In this document: in pieces, positions 1 to 16,057 of the stretch | Numbering within the stretch: position 1 is the stretch's first letter | Layout of the letters: each line of letters opens with the position of its first letter | NCBI RefSeq assembly: GCF_042242105.1 | Contig: NC_092029.1 | Coordinates: forward strand, 10,781,885-10,845,884 | DNA length: 64,000 nt | Source: Pempheris klunzingeri | Lineage: Eukaryota > Chordata > Actinopteri > Acropomatiformes > Pempheridae | Direction: 5' to 3' | The notes under the pieces: model-generated | Seen by the model: the letters and a program-made list of their open reading frames with translations, nothing else | Told to the model about the DNA's origin: nothing | Databases searched by the model: none | Program-made: the position numbers and the translations under genes

Positions 1-59
1 CAGGAGAAGGGAACTGGACAGGCATGGCAGTAGCAACACAAAAAGGGGCCTCTGGTTTC

Positions 60-235
60 AGCGTAATTAGGTGAGACAATGCCCCTGACTGTTTTGAGCT
101 ATGGCAGCGGCTCAGAGCTGGGGCCAAACAGGCGAGCGGACTCCCCAAGACCCTAATAAGCCCCTAATTGTCTTTTTTTGGATTCACATGGGCAGCAACA
201 GCAGGCATGAAGACTGCCTACTCTTTGCCTCCTGC
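60..235. other. Candidate conserved non-coding element
   Basis: This is a complex, non-repetitive block with balanced composition inside AT-rich surroundings. It contains homeodomain-type cores (CTAATAAG, CCTAATTG) next to a GC-rich part. It has no coding potential. The reading as a regulatory element is inference from composition and motif density only. Confidence 0.25.
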
Positions 236-1794
236 AGAGAGTTTTGTCTCGTCCTGCAGGAAGGGAGAAATTTGAGTTGACTCACTCAGGACCTTCACTG
301 TTTGGCCCTCAAACTCCAGACAACTTGTTTTAATCTCCTGAGAAACAGCTGTCAATAGAGTTGCCGGAGCAGCAGTGTTTCGTTACAGACAATCATGAGG
401 TGCATCTGGTTCAATAGATGCCAAGAAAATAATCTTACAATGTCGATTTACTCTTGATATTTGTGGCAGTCACTTTTCCACTGATTGCAATAAGAAAACA
501 GATTGTATGAAGTCTACGAGAAAATGAGCCTACTTCTCACCAGATTTATTACCTTAGTAAACACTTTAGTGATAAGTTCATGGTCCCAGTCGCTAGTTTC
601 AGTTCTTCTTCAATAAACCACGACGTTCATTCTGTAAATTATGGTCTCATTTAGAGTAAAATAGTCGATAAAGCAGGGTGGGACTAGCCAATCAGAGGCA
701 AAATGAACATCACTTCTGGTTCTGACACCAAGATGGCGACGCCCAAAATACCCAACATAACCACAGTTCTCAAACCGTGATGTCATGGTGGCAACATCCA
801 CTGCTTATATACTGTCTATGTGTGGGACATGTAGTTGGTAGTATCTGTAAACACAACACTGACATATCATCACCTTTAAAGTTGATATGGACAACATGTA
901 ACACAACCAGCTGTCAATCGACTAGAGCCAAGTCTCTAATGACTTGACAGCATTCACTCCCTATTAGCACTTTTTTGGTCTCCACCAACTCCTCAGGGAA
1001 ATGCTAAATTCTCCACTATGTTCACCAGCCTGTCGCTAACTGCTATTTTGTGCTGGGTAGGTAGTGTACAGTAGGCTTTTTTCAGAGCTTTTGTGATGAA
1101 AATATACAGCTTCCTGTCGCTGCTGGAGATGGTGCTGATGAGAGCAGTGAGAGTGAGTCACTACAGTAAAGTAAACAGTAAAGGTGTGGGCAGTAACACC
1201 AAAACAATGAGCCCAAAGATGCTAAAACGCTCTGTAGAGCTGAGGGGAACTATAGAGTTGGATGAAAACTATCTGTGGGTTTGTCACTGCAAGTGATCCC
1301 CCGTAAGAATCATATTTAATCCATCGTTCATATAAAAATACTGATCTGTGCAGCAAATTAAAACCTATTTTCATACTTTCATAGCAGCTTTAAATTTGAA
1401 ATTCATGATTTAAATTTTTTGGATAGTACTCGTGGTGTAGTCTGGTGGAACACAATATTAAGACCACACTATACTACATAAATAATATACATTATTGTTA
1501 CCTGGTCAGCACCTTTTTGTTGTTTGAATGTGCAAAAATTGTCTGCCAGCACGACACTCAACTTATTTGTAAGTTTTATCTTCTTCTTCTCCTCATTATT
1601 ATTATTATTATTTCCAGATTCACTTTCTTTTTTTCTTGCAGCTAAAGAAACATTTGAACCACAAGCTCTACAGGCTGCATTTCAACACTTTAAGATGAGC
1701 CCATTTAACACACACACACACAGACTGGTCCATATGTTTGAGGCCACCTCTAATGGCAGGTGGTAGCCAGAAGCCTCAATATTTCATAATTCAC

Positions 1795-1975
1795 TCTTTC
1801 TAACATCCCCTGCAGTCAAGGCCTCTCCACTCAGAAGAACGTCAATCCGATGCGCCCTCACTCCCTTAATTAGCTGTCAATTAGTGCAAATGAATCAACT
1901 CTTCGCCTAATTAAGCAATGCCACCAGGCAGCTCCCATATACAGGCCATTGTGTGAGCAGCATGAGAAAACCACA
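1795..1975. other. Candidate conserved non-coding element with homeobox and octamer-like sites
   Basis: The block is complex and non-repetitive, with closely packed TAATTA, TCAATTA and CCTAATTA cores and an octamer-like TGCAAAT, in the style of developmental enhancers. It contains no convincing open frame and no repeat signature. Function is inferred only; sequence conservation was not tested. Confidence 0.35.
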
Positions 1976-2042
1976 GCTAGCAAACTCGTTTTGGATCACG
2001 AGTGCAACTTAACGATCACACTGACACACAGTGTTCGTGGGG

Positions 2043-2043
<1 letters not shown>

Positions 2044-2080
<37 letters not shown>
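2044..2080. repeat. (TG)n microsatellite
   Basis: An uninterrupted run of TG dinucleotides, about 18 units. Confidence 0.95.
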
Positions 2081-2081
<1 letters not shown>

Positions 2082-3989
2082 ATCTGCACAGAGGGGTGGG
2101 TAAGGGAGGGTGAAGTCACAAACGTTATGCTACAGTGATCAGGCAATGCAAATTATTTTGTTTATATTGTATGCATTTTGAGCAGCATGATGTATTTTAT
2201 GTGCTAAACAATCAAACATCTAAAGCGTTGGTCCACTTACCTCATTTCCTATTTTTAGCCCACTGTCACATGTGCAAACAACAAACTCTGACAGGAGCAC
2301 TTAATTCTCCATTTAGGCCTTTAAAATGAGTCTAATCTTCTAATCCCCCAAATATCCTTTAGTTTCATGTCTGATGTCAGATGTGGATTTAACATCAGTT
2401 CGTCTCTCTCTGAGAGGCAACAAAACACATCAGTCATGACCGCCGCCGTACTGTGATTAAATTTAAAAGATGACAGAATGTGAACTCTTTTCAATTTGAT
2501 GTCCAGGCAACTGTTTTATTAATTCAAGTTTCATTTTTATTCTCCCAGTGACACGAAAAGTCAAAAACTTAAGCTAAAGGGTCACATATTGCGAATAACT
2601 GTGACCTAAACCTCAGGTTACACTTTTACTTCATTTTCCCAATATGTATGATTTCCCCGGGATTAATACCCTGTGTTTCCTTCTCTATCTTTCCTCCCAC
2701 TTTTGTAATGCAGTCCACATACTTAATTTACAGTCGGAGTGGAAATGTAATCTCTACAAACATCTGCTCACTTTTGACTCTCAAGACAAGAGCCTGTTTT
2801 ACTCTAACAAGCTGTTCGTAAAAGTGCTTTTTTTTCAGTTGACTGAATAAAATATTGGCATCACCTTTGATTTAAGTCAGATCATCATCAGCATACGGTT
2901 TGTGTACAAATGAGCTCAGAGGACACTGCACAACCACAATCTAAAGTCTCATTTTCATTCAACAGATATGGCCGCGATTTCAAAACCTTTAGACAGAGAA
3001 AACCTGTTAAGGGGCTGCAAAGGGTCAAGTGGCTGCTAATTGAACAATCTGCACCTTGTATCACCTCGTATCAGGAGGATGCATCACTTCCTAAAAATAT
3101 ATCAAATATTTATCTTGGAATGGCTGCCAGAGCCAGGATTTTATAAATACTGAGGCTACGAGTCCAAATCCAACCAAGACAAGAAAGATTGATTGATTTT
3201 TCATATTCTATTAATTGAATAACATAATAAAAATAGGTGGGACGTTTCTCAACTTGATTTCTACGAGTAAAATCAATAACTGCTTCCACACTCCAGTTAA
3301 CTTAAAATAACTTTCCATGTTGTTTCCTTTAATTAGTAAATCACATCATTATTTCCAGAGAATGTCAGGAAATTATCAGGAAATTACAGACCTATAAACT
3401 AAAATGTTACTGTATGTGCTTCCAGATTTAAACGTTTTGCTTATAGTTGCAACAGTTATGATTGCCTTTTTATTTATTAACGGAAAACTGTTTTTTATTC
3501 AAGTGGTTTGGTTCCCTCCTGAGCTAACATGCTCTTTGCATATCTGTTAGTTTGTGTGTTTGTGTTACTACTGTTGCTGTGTGTTTAATTTTTATCTCAG
3601 GTTACCTGTTTAACTTATATCTCTTTTTATTTATTACAGTGGGTGGCCAAAGTGAAACCTAATGAAGCTGTCTCCTATCTTTTAAAAGCAGTTTGAAACC
3701 TCTCTCCACACTGCCAGGAATATAATTCTTACTAAAGCCTTTATTTATTTAGTTTAGGTTAGGCCTCAACGTCGTCTAAATTTAAATACATAGTCTAAAA
3801 ATACTAGAATCAGCCTAAAGAAATACCCTCCATGTGCAAGTGTTTACCAGTAAAACAAGCGTAAATCCTAATTTGGCCCCAAACCTGATGTTCACAGAGT
3901 CTGAGTGTGTGTGCTGGTGAACATGTTCACTCCAGCACTGTGATGTCAGGATGCTTTGTGTCACCAGAAAGCAAACTCATTTTCAGGCA

Positions 3990-4170
3990 CGTGAGCAGTT
4001 CAGCCATGTTGCCGCCCTCCAGCAGCCACCCTGGACCATTACAGGCTGTAATTGTTATTTAATGGATTAAACATTCATCCTTCCTGTGCAAACCCCCAGA
4101 GGGCCGCATGACAGCCTCACTGTGTTCACACAGCTAAACATCCCCCAATCACACACACCTGTCGACGCTC
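3990..4170. other. Candidate conserved non-coding element
   Basis: A non-repetitive block containing TGTAATTG and TTTAATGGATTA homeodomain-like cores beside a GC-rich tract. No open frame is convincing. The regulatory reading is inference. Confidence 0.25.
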
Positions 4171-4421
4171 ATTTGACGGCAGTGTTTGTGCTTAAAATTC
4201 AATTACCCACTTATTGATAGCTCTCCGGGGTGCTAAAGAAGTTGACACGGTGCTGGTGGAGGTGTGGATGATTTCCCAGGAGGCCACAGTCTCCTCTGCA
4301 CATCTCCAGCTGGATCTATTTCATGGCTTTACTCATCTGCTGCCGACGCAGATGGAGCATAAGCAGCCGTCATACACCTGCACACACCAGCGCACGCAGG
4401 CACAGACAGACAGGGGATGCA

Positions 4422-4422
<1 letters not shown>

Positions 4423-4514
<92 letters not shown>
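4423..4514. repeat. (CA)n microsatellite, about 46 units
   Basis: A pure CA run of about 92 bp. It produces spurious poly-Thr/His and poly-Cys/Val open frames that should not be annotated as proteins. Confidence 0.97.
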
Positions 4515-4515
<1 letters not shown>

Positions 4516-4729
4516 CATTTATTATTGTACATGCTAACAGCTTTATCTGATGGTCAAGACAGTTGCTTTTGGAATGATGGCAAAATAAAATAAAATAAAA
4601 TAGAATAAAATATCAGAATACAATAAGAAACTCAAACAAGGTTTACTTTTTAAGAAAAAAATTGCATAACTGGACTTAACGTATATAAATTGTCAAGATG
4701 ACCAAACTATACAGCTGGATTACTTTCAA

Positions 4730-4990
4730 TGTTGATTAATCTATCAATTACTTGATTAGTTGATTAATTGTTTAGTCCATATAATTCGTTGTATTTTTCC
4801 AACTGACGGTCAAAACCCCTAAGATTTTTATTGAAAATGACATAAAACAGAGACTTGAGCAAATCTTCACTTTTGACAAGGCTGTGGAAGCAGCTGTTTG
4901 CCATTTTTGCTTCATAAATAATTAATCAATTATTATCCATTGTTGCCAATTCATTTTCCTTCATTCAGCTAATTGAATCAACTAATTTTA
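4730..4990. repeat. Degenerate interspersed repeat with ATTAAT-rich ends
   Basis: Both ends are dense in GATTAAT and TTAATCAA motifs around a unique-looking core that includes a GAAAATGACATAAAACAGA segment. It resembles a non-autonomous DNA-transposon family common in fish. A related fragment appears at about 34,590-34,782. The family was recognised from memory and not aligned. Confidence 0.4.
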
Positions 4991-5631
4991 GTTCCACTCA
5001 ATTCGAACGGCTATAAAGAGAGTAAATTCATCTTAGTTCATCTTTTTCCCCTTCTTAAATGATGAAAATGTCACTTATGTCTCTTTTAACTCATTTTACT
5101 CTCATTCCTAAACGCTGTCCGTTAATCTGAGCAAAATACTTTTATACCACTAATTATTCAGTGTCATGAGTAGACTGTTTCTCTTTTTATTCTTTGTAAA
5201 CTATATGTTCATCCTGGAAGGCAAATTTGTGATTTTTGGCTACATAAGTAAGTAAGTAACTTCAAGTGTTTTCACTCCTCCTGTCAGCGATTCAAATTAT
5301 ACTCATTACTTTCTATTTTACTATATTTATCTCTTTATTTTACTCATTTCAGAGCTTACACTTAAAAGTACCTTTCAGTAAACTTACGGTCATTTACAAA
5401 ATTTAGAAGCCATCATCACTTTCCACGCCCGCAGGGCTCGAACTCTTCTGCAGGGAGGTGTTCACTTCTTTCATTTATTGACCACTTTCTTGAATGAACG
5501 TGCTCCTAATGCATTTTCTCTTTCAGCTTTTCCAGTGCAGTGCCGTTCAGCCCCCTCCTTTTTCTCAGCTCTTTAGGCCAAAGTGTCATAATTACAAAGT
5601 ATTTCTTCCCACAGCCTCCTCAGACAGTGCG

Positions 5632-5663
5632 CTTCAGCTCTTAGCATCTTCAGCTCTTAGCAT
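5632..5663. repeat. 16-bp tandem duplication
   Basis: The unit CTTCAGCTCTTAGCAT occurs twice in direct succession. The surrounding 300 bp are rich in degenerate TTCAGC and AGCATT words, suggesting an old short-period repeat. Confidence 0.8.
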
Positions 5664-6059
5664 CTCAGGGTTTTTTACAGTTCAGCTCCCAGGTTTTTTC
5701 AGCAGTGCAGTGTGATGCATTTGGACTTTCAAATTTTTCTGGCAAATCATTTCATATTTCTGCATTTTCAGCAATGCTTTGGAGTTTATTCAAGCTTTTA
5801 GCATTTATGTGTGTTTTCTCCAGGAAAAGCTTTTTTTCTTGACATAATTGTATGTTGAGCACTACTTTCTCTCAAAGGGCTTGTTATAGATTATGAATTC
5901 TTTCTGGTTATTATGATGCAAAATCTACTGAATGCAGAATTCAAGAGCAAATCCATATTCATTCTTTATGCTGTCTGTAAAACATGCTCGTTTTCATTGC
6001 TTTTGGTGCAGTAAATCAGCACTTCTTATACGTGACGCTTCGAATCTGCACTAAAAGCC

Positions 6060-6290
6060 ACAGGTAGTGCCCCACAGGTTAGCCACGCGTCTGCAAGTCC
6101 CCTGAGGCCTCCAGGGGCCCTGCAGGATCACTCGGCGTGCCGCTGGCCTCGTTCCCCGCTAATTACAGCACTCATCTCTGCTCTCATGAGACGCCACCAC
6201 TCTGATGACAACACGCTGCATCACCAGGCAACAGCTGGGGCTGCCGGCTGCACGTCAATACCCGGGGGAGGTAAAAGGAATAATGATGCT
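6060..6290. other. Candidate conserved non-coding element
   Basis: A GC-richer, complex block with GCTAATTACAGC, E-box-like CAGCTG and TAATGATG motifs, ending just before a short TG repeat. It has no coding features. Reading it as an enhancer is inference. Confidence 0.3.
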
Positions 6291-7786
6291 CTGTGTGTGT
6301 GTGTGTTGGGGGAGGTGGTAGCATGATGCATTCATTCACACCATGTGGGGATAATTTTGCAGATGACTCCCAGACTCTGATCTAGTAATTGCTACTCAGC
6401 AGTGTTTAATCTGTTAATTTCTGCTTTGACTGAGTACTTATGAAACTTAAGCAATAATGTGTTAATATACAACACCATATAATACACCATGAGTTCTGAT
6501 TAGAAAATAAAGATGAATCTTGTCGTCCTTTCATGTGACAGGGTCAAACTGCAGCTTGTAGAGCGTCCCTAAGGGTGACACTGGATCGATGGACTCTATA
6601 CATACTGTACTCCTCTCAGTGTGATTGCTCTGACTGTTCATTAGCAGGGCGCTGGGCTTTAATGGCCTGCACACTTCTGTCGGCCGTAAATCTCCAGACT
6701 CCACCCAGGTTTGCTCCCCTGTCTCATCAAAGGGCCGTGAAGAATGAAGTCAGTGTGATGAAAAAGAGGATGAGATTTATCTGCTACCTCCTGCTCCTCC
6801 TCTTCTGCGCTCCAAGACGAGCTCTTGAGCGCAGAAAAATGACAAGTGGGGCCTCGCCAAGACACACCCATAACTGTGATGATGCCACTGGGTGTGTTTG
6901 AGATGCTGATGAGCCCACTGGCCAAAGACAGTGGCATCAATGTGCCTTTGACTCATCTTAATGTGGTTCTCCTTAGAGTAGAAACTCAAAGGCAGAACGA
7001 GATAAAAGTGAGGTTAACTGTGTCTATATTCAGAGCAGGAGGAAGCAACAGACAGGCAGCTGGCAAAGAAAAAGAGCCCAAAAGGGACGAGCCAGGTAGG
7101 CAGAACAGGAACATATGGCTGAAGCACAAAGACAAGAAGCTACACACTGACAATCAGGCAGTTAACTAATGATTGTGGGCAGGTATTTATACTGTTTACT
7201 GAGTGGCTGGTTAAGGGGAATGAGAGGCAGGTGTGTTGACAGGTGAGATGACCTATGATGGACCTGCAGGGAATAATGTGACTGTAATGACGAGGCATGT
7301 TAGAACAGGAGGGTACGGGTAACGGTGGTCCCACTACTACAGTGTGACAGCAGGAGTTCAGTGAGCCTGTTTCCTGTTTTTTGGAATGAAGGGAATAAAG
7401 TAAACCAGGCTACTTCTGCTCCTTCGTCAACAAACAATTGGACATCAGAGATTTTTTTTTGCAAAGCCAACAACAGGCGCAGGTGTTAGTCATAGTCATA
7501 GCTAACACATATATACTCTTAAACTCTAAATCATTAGATTTGTTTAAAAATCATTAAAAACGATGACTTTTATTGTACAAAAGTAATGGACTTTTAATTC
7601 TAAAATACATGATCAGTTTGGAATTTTTTGTTTTTCTTTTCAAATGTGGATAGTCATTGTTCCTTTATTAGACCAATGTGTATGTGAGTTATTTTCTAAT
7701 TATTTCTGTCATCATTACTCAGCACTTGGAGGTTGCAGCTTTGACCAGTGGACTGTGAATATCATTTTTTTGCTGACAGACAGAAT

Positions 7787-8292
7787 CCTTAAAGGTCCCA
7801 CATGATGCAAAATTAACTTTTTAGGGTCTTTTTCAACATGAATGTGTCGTGTGTGTCTACAGACCACCAAACTATGACAAAAGATCCTCCTCTCTCTGTT
7901 TTTCTCCTGCTCCATCTGTGTGTGAAAACGCTGTTTAGATTTGGCTCCCTTTGCGATGTCACAAGGGGATCGTGTTGATCATGTGACCTCCTCTAGCCCT
8001 TCAGCAGGCAGGCTGTCCCCATAAACCGAAAACCTCCTATATCAACCTCCGCAATTGTTTTTTCCTCACTAACACCAGCTCGTGGTAACATGAAGACATC
8101 AAAGTGAGAGCGAAGCACCAGATTGTTCTGTTCCTCTAAAACAAAGCATTCAGACAGATGCTGGAAACAGCTGCAGCAGCCACATCTGGAGGAGGAAAAT
8201 AATGAGTTTTTGAACATTAAACCATGTCAACCTGGACTTTCAAATACAAGCATGAACCTGAAAAAAAGCAGAATGTGGGATCAGGGACCAAA
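7787..8292. mobile_element. MITE-like non-autonomous DNA transposon
   Basis: The left end begins TTAAAGGTCCCACAT. The right end carries GAATGTGGGAT followed by GGGACC, an imperfect inverted match to the left end. The interior contains blocks such as TTTGGCTCCCTTTGCGATG and AACACCAGCTCGTGG, which I recognise from a repeat family widespread in fish genomes. There is no transposase frame. The call rests on the terminal inverted similarity plus recall of the family. Confidence 0.6.
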
Positions 8293-8721
8293 AATCCACT
8301 CTGACAGTAAACAGTGAGAGGAATCATTATGGTTTTCCAGTGTTTTGGGGAAACTGAGACACCCCCCCGGTACGTCACACTGCTGGTTGCAGCTCTTAAT
8401 CTTTTCAGACGGGCTAATTGTCAGAAAATGTTGTTTGGCAGTTTGATGATGTCATGGTCTGACCAGCGAGTGTGCGGCGCAGCGCAGAGCGAAGACATGT
8501 TGCTGCTCCCCATTCAGTCTGACCTTTTTTTCTGCAGTTCCAGGTCAAGAAATGTAGGTCAGAGAACAATGCACTCTCTCTGTTTTACCGTAGCAGGGTG
8601 CCAAAACCTTTCTCATGCTCCCCACTGACCCTCATCATCCCAAGCCTTCACATCCAACTACTCAACACAACATTGCACATGGCAGACACACCAAAACTAA
8701 CAGTGGATTTAAGCTGGGAGA

Positions 8722-8805
<84 letters not shown>
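8722..8805. repeat. (TATC)n microsatellite
   Basis: About 21 uninterrupted ATCT units. It generates spurious Ser-Ile-Tyr-Leu open frames. Confidence 0.97.
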
Positions 8806-8807
<2 letters not shown>

Positions 8808-9025
8808 TTCTGTTTCTAGATCCCTCATTAAACTAATAGAGGATTCAGTGTGTTACCCCACCATAAAATCAGTCATGAGAGTGTAAAGAAGGCTTTGAAA
8901 CAACAATAGTAAACTGTCTGAACTGTATACTGATAATCTTTAATTATAAAGAGTTTGTAGTTTGTAGCTCATCTCTAGTGTACATCATCTCCATCTTCTT
9001 ATTCCATGAAAAAAACCCGAAACCT

Positions 9026-9192
9026 TGCTGCTCCGCCTGTCCTACACCGCCTCCACCCGGAGGACACCTGCAACCACATCAACCACTCTGAAGATTTTTT
9101 ACCAGTTTTAGTTTCCGTGAGAGGTCCTCGGATGGTGTAGTTGCAGGTGTCCTCCGGGAGGAGGCGGTGTATGAAAGGCGGAACAGCAGGTT
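9026..9192. repeat. Inverted repeat next to 7SL copy 1
   Basis: The left arm (about 9026-9095) is an imperfect reverse complement of the right arm (about 9122-9192); compare CCTGTCCTACACCGCC with GGCGGTGTATGAAAGG. The right arm is the 3' flank of 7SL copy 1 and recurs beside copy 2. The left arm is therefore a third, inverted fragment of the same flank. Confidence 0.8.
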
Positions 9193-9296
9193 TGTGGAGG
9201 ATTTTTAAAGCAATAAGATGATGAAGAGGCGGTGATGAAGCTGCTGTGCGGTGTAAAGATTCAGTGTGTGAGTGTGTGTGCTGTGCTGCTGGTGTA

Positions 9297-9595
9297 AAAA
9301 GACTGGGTTTCGCTGTATTACTCAGGCTGCACTACAGCGTCTATTCACAGGCGCGAACCCACTACTGAGCGGCACGGGGGCTTTGACCTGCTCCGTTTCC
9401 GACCTGGGCCGGTGCACCCCTCCTTAGACGACCTGGTGGTCCCGAGCTCCCCCAGGAGCACCATATCGATACCGAGCTTAGTGCGGACACCCGATCGGCA
9501 TAGTCCGCTGCAGCTCAGAACTCCTGAGCTCAAACGATCCGCCAGCCTCAGCCTCCCAGTAGCTTGGATTACAGGCGCGCGCCACCGCACCCGGC
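9297..9595 (-). ncRNA. RN7SL: 7SL RNA (SRP RNA), copy 1
   Basis: Read on the minus strand, the gene starts GCCGGGTGCGGTGGCG, runs about 299 nt and ends at a T5 run (plus-strand A5 at 9296-9300), a Pol III stop. It matches vertebrate 7SL along its whole length: the Alu-domain start, GAGGCTGAGGCTGG, GCCGATCGGGTGTCCGCAC, CTAAGGAGGGGTG (helix 6 loop), and GGTCGGAAACGGAGCAGGTC (helix 8, the SRP54-binding region). The length equals the roughly 299 nt of the human RNA. The product is the scaffold of the signal recognition particle, which pauses translation and targets signal-peptide ribosomes to the ER. It is not an Alu or SINE fragment, because the S domain is intact. Open frames across it are meaningless. 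Confidence 0.95.
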
Positions 9596-9637
9596 GATGA
9601 AGCTTCGAGCTCACAGAGCTTTTGACTTGCACTACAG

Positions 9638-9645
9638 TGACGTCA
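9638..9645 (-). promoter_or_regulatory. CRE/ATF site of 7SL copy 1
   Basis: A perfect TGACGTCA lies 43-50 bp upstream of the predicted +1. Human 7SL genes carry a functional ATF/CREB site at about the same distance, so this supports an active external Pol III promoter. Confidence 0.85.
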
Positions 9646-9727
9646 TCACGCAGCCTCAAGCGGCAGAAGATAAAACTGCAACTGCAGAGATGAAGACTGA
9701 AAAACCAGGATCAACTCACTGCTAATT

Positions 9728-9729
<2 letters not shown>

Positions 9730-9765
<36 letters not shown>
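9730..9765. repeat. (AT)n microsatellite
   Basis: About 18 uninterrupted AT units just upstream of the duplicated 7SL segment. Confidence 0.95.
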
Positions 9766-9769
<4 letters not shown>

Positions 9770-10086
9770 GATGTAATCATACATTTTCTGATTTGTTTCT
9801 CTTTAGTTTGTTTGTGCTGATCAGTGATGAACGACTGGACAAATAGGACACACCTCCTCATGTTGGACTGTTTGTTCTTGTATTTTTTCATCCAGGTCTT
9901 TCAAGGAAAACAGTGACATCAAATCAATGCCAGACATTATTAGCATTTACACTGGATTTTTGTGCTTCTTTTATGTATTATAAATAAAAATCCAAGTCTA
10001 AAAGAAACCCGGCAACCTGAACCTGAACATCACACTTTACACAAAAGTTGTCTCAAAAATACTCGCATCATAAACTTTACACAATA

Positions 10087-10141
10087 TCACGTGATGCTGT
10101 CCACCAATCAAATGAAAGTGTCGTCATAACCACCCGGAAGT
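10087..10141 (+). promoter_or_regulatory. eif2b2 promoter elements
   Basis: About 95-150 bp upstream of the eif2b2 start codon lie TCACGTGA (10087-10094, an E-box of USF/TFE type), CCAAT (10104-10108) and CCGGAAGT (10134-10141, an ETS site). A second ETS-like ACTTCC follows at about 10,153. No TATA box is obvious, which fits a housekeeping promoter. Binding is inferred from motifs. Confidence 0.6.
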
Positions 10142-10234
10142 ACTCCTGCGTACTTCCTCCTCAAACATTTGTGTGCTACAAATACTGAGTTGGCCAGTTT
10201 GTATTCTGACAGCAAGCCGGTTTTCATAACAACA

Positions 10235-15124
<4,890 letters not shown>

Positions 15125-15139
15125 CTAGTGTAACTAACA

Positions 15140-15145
15140 AATAAA
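15140..15145 (+). terminator. eif2b2 polyadenylation signal
   Basis: AATAAA lies 16 bp after the eif2b2 stop codon, so the 3' UTR would be very short. A later T-rich, GT-containing stretch (15,165-15,185) fits a downstream element. Confidence 0.65.
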
Positions 15146-15551
15146 TTAAACTATTGATGCAATGTCATTTGTTCTTATTCTTTATTATGAGTTTATTATG
15201 AGTAGAAAGATTCCTGTAACGTTTTCATACAATTGACGCATTTGTTGGGCTACTTTTAGGTATTTTTGTGTTTTGTGTAATTTTTCATTCTATATAGCAA
15301 AAGTTAATTGTTTAATGATTTTATGTAATCAAATAGCCTGGACAGAAAATTTACCCTCAAAGTAAAAAAAAAAGTCCTCGGAGTGGTTGGTGTAGTTGCA
15401 GGTGTCCTCCAGGAGGAGGCGGTGTATGACAGGCGGAGCAGCAGGTTTGTTGAGGTTTTTTAAAGCAATAAGATGATGAAGAGGTGGTGATGAAGGTGCT
15501 GTGCGGTGTAAAGATTCAGTGTGTGAGTGTGTGTGCTGTGCTGCTGGTGTA

Positions 15552-15850
15552 AAAAGACTGGGTTTCGCTGTATTACTCAGGCTGCACTACAGCGTCTATT
15601 CACAGGCGCGAACCCACTACTGAGCGGCACGGGGGCTTTGACCTGCTCCGTTTCCGACCTGGGCCGGTGCACCCCTCCTTAGACGACCTGGTGGTCCCGA
15701 GCTCCCCCAGGAGCACCATATCGATACCGAGCTTAGTGCGGACACCCGATCGGCATAGTCCGCTGCAGCTCAGAACTCCTGAGCTCAAACGATCCGCCAG
15801 CCTCAGCCTCCCAGTAGCTTGGATTACAGGCGCGCGCCACCGCACCCGGC
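15552..15850 (-). ncRNA. RN7SL: 7SL RNA (SRP RNA), copy 2
   Basis: Same orientation, length and, by eye, same sequence as the copy at 9297-9595. It starts GCCGGGTGCGGTGGCG and ends at a T5 run (plus-strand A5 at 15551-15555). Alu and S domains are both complete, including the GGAAACGGAGCAGG helix 8 segment. A CRE/ATF site lies at the same distance upstream. Two complete copies with complete promoters suggest that both are real genes rather than one gene and a pseudogene. Confidence 0.95.
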
Positions 15851-15892
15851 GATGAAGCTACGAGCTCACAGGGCTTTTGACTTGCACTACAG

Positions 15893-15900
15893 TGACGTCA
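15893..15900 (-). promoter_or_regulatory. CRE/ATF site of 7SL copy 2
   Basis: A perfect TGACGTCA lies 43-50 bp upstream of +1, as in copy 1, although nearby flanking sequence has diverged by an insertion. Conservation of this site between copies supports function. Confidence 0.85.
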
Positions 15901-16051
15901 TCACGCAGCACGCTGCAGCGGCCTCGAGCGGCAGAAGATAAAACTGCAGCTGCAGAGACGAAGACTGAAAAACCTCAAAATGTGATTTGTTCCTCATTCA
16001 TTTGTGCATTACATCAGTGAAGATGACACAGACGCACAGCTTGACAGGAAC

Positions 16052-16057
16052 TTTATT
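16052..16057 (-). terminator. Alpha-tubulin polyadenylation signal
   Basis: Plus-strand TTTATT, read as AATAAA on the minus strand, lies about 280 bp beyond the tubulin stop codon. This gives a 3' UTR of about 300 nt that ends just before 7SL copy 2. Confidence 0.55.

Larger units (their letters stand above)
1..9025. other. Gene-poor stretch, no gene recognised
   Basis: No reading frame here has the features of a real exon, meaning a family match, flanking splice sites and consistent phase. The short open frames are scattered, low in complexity or made of microsatellite. The stretch holds simple repeats, interspersed repeat fragments and several GC-richer blocks that look like conserved non-coding DNA; these are listed separately. 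It may be intergenic or part of a long intron of a gene lying to the left. Confidence 0.6.
9122..9706. repeat. Segmental duplication, copy 1 (7SL gene plus flanks)
   Basis: This segment is repeated in the same orientation at about 15,376-15,978, a shift of 6,255 bp across the RNA body. The 7SL body seems identical in the two copies. The flanks carry substitutions, and copy 2 has a short insertion upstream of the CRE (GCACGCTGCAGCGGCCTC against GCCTC). The unit spans promoter, gene and terminator, so both copies could be expressed. Confidence 0.9.
15376..15978. repeat. Segmental duplication, copy 2 (7SL gene plus flanks)
   Basis: Second copy of the unit at 9122-9706. It lies between the converging 3' ends of eif2b2 and the alpha-tubulin gene. 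The flanks differ from copy 1 at scattered sites while the RNA body appears unchanged. Confidence 0.9.

Noticed and set aside
4214..4550. Open frames encoding poly-Thr/His and poly-Cys/Val
   Set aside because: They are translations of a CA microsatellite.
5430..5460. Possible tRNA B-box (GGCTCGAACTC)
   Set aside because: No cloverleaf, A-box or anticodon arm could be fitted around it.
6575..7169. Overlapping open frames on both strands of about 100 aa
   Set aside because: No family recognised, no splice context and frames open on both strands; probably chance in a GC-richer stretch.
8598..8836. Open frames with Leu-Ser-Ile-Tyr repeats
   Set aside because: They are translations of the TATC microsatellite.
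9297..9595. Alu-like SINE
   Set aside because: The sequence includes the complete 7SL S domain and promoter, so it is the parent-type gene, not a SINE.
9345..9659. About 100-aa minus-strand protein, repeated at 15,600-15,845
   Set aside because: It is a reading of the 7SL RNA gene, a non-coding RNA. Duplication of the frame reflects duplication of the RNA gene.
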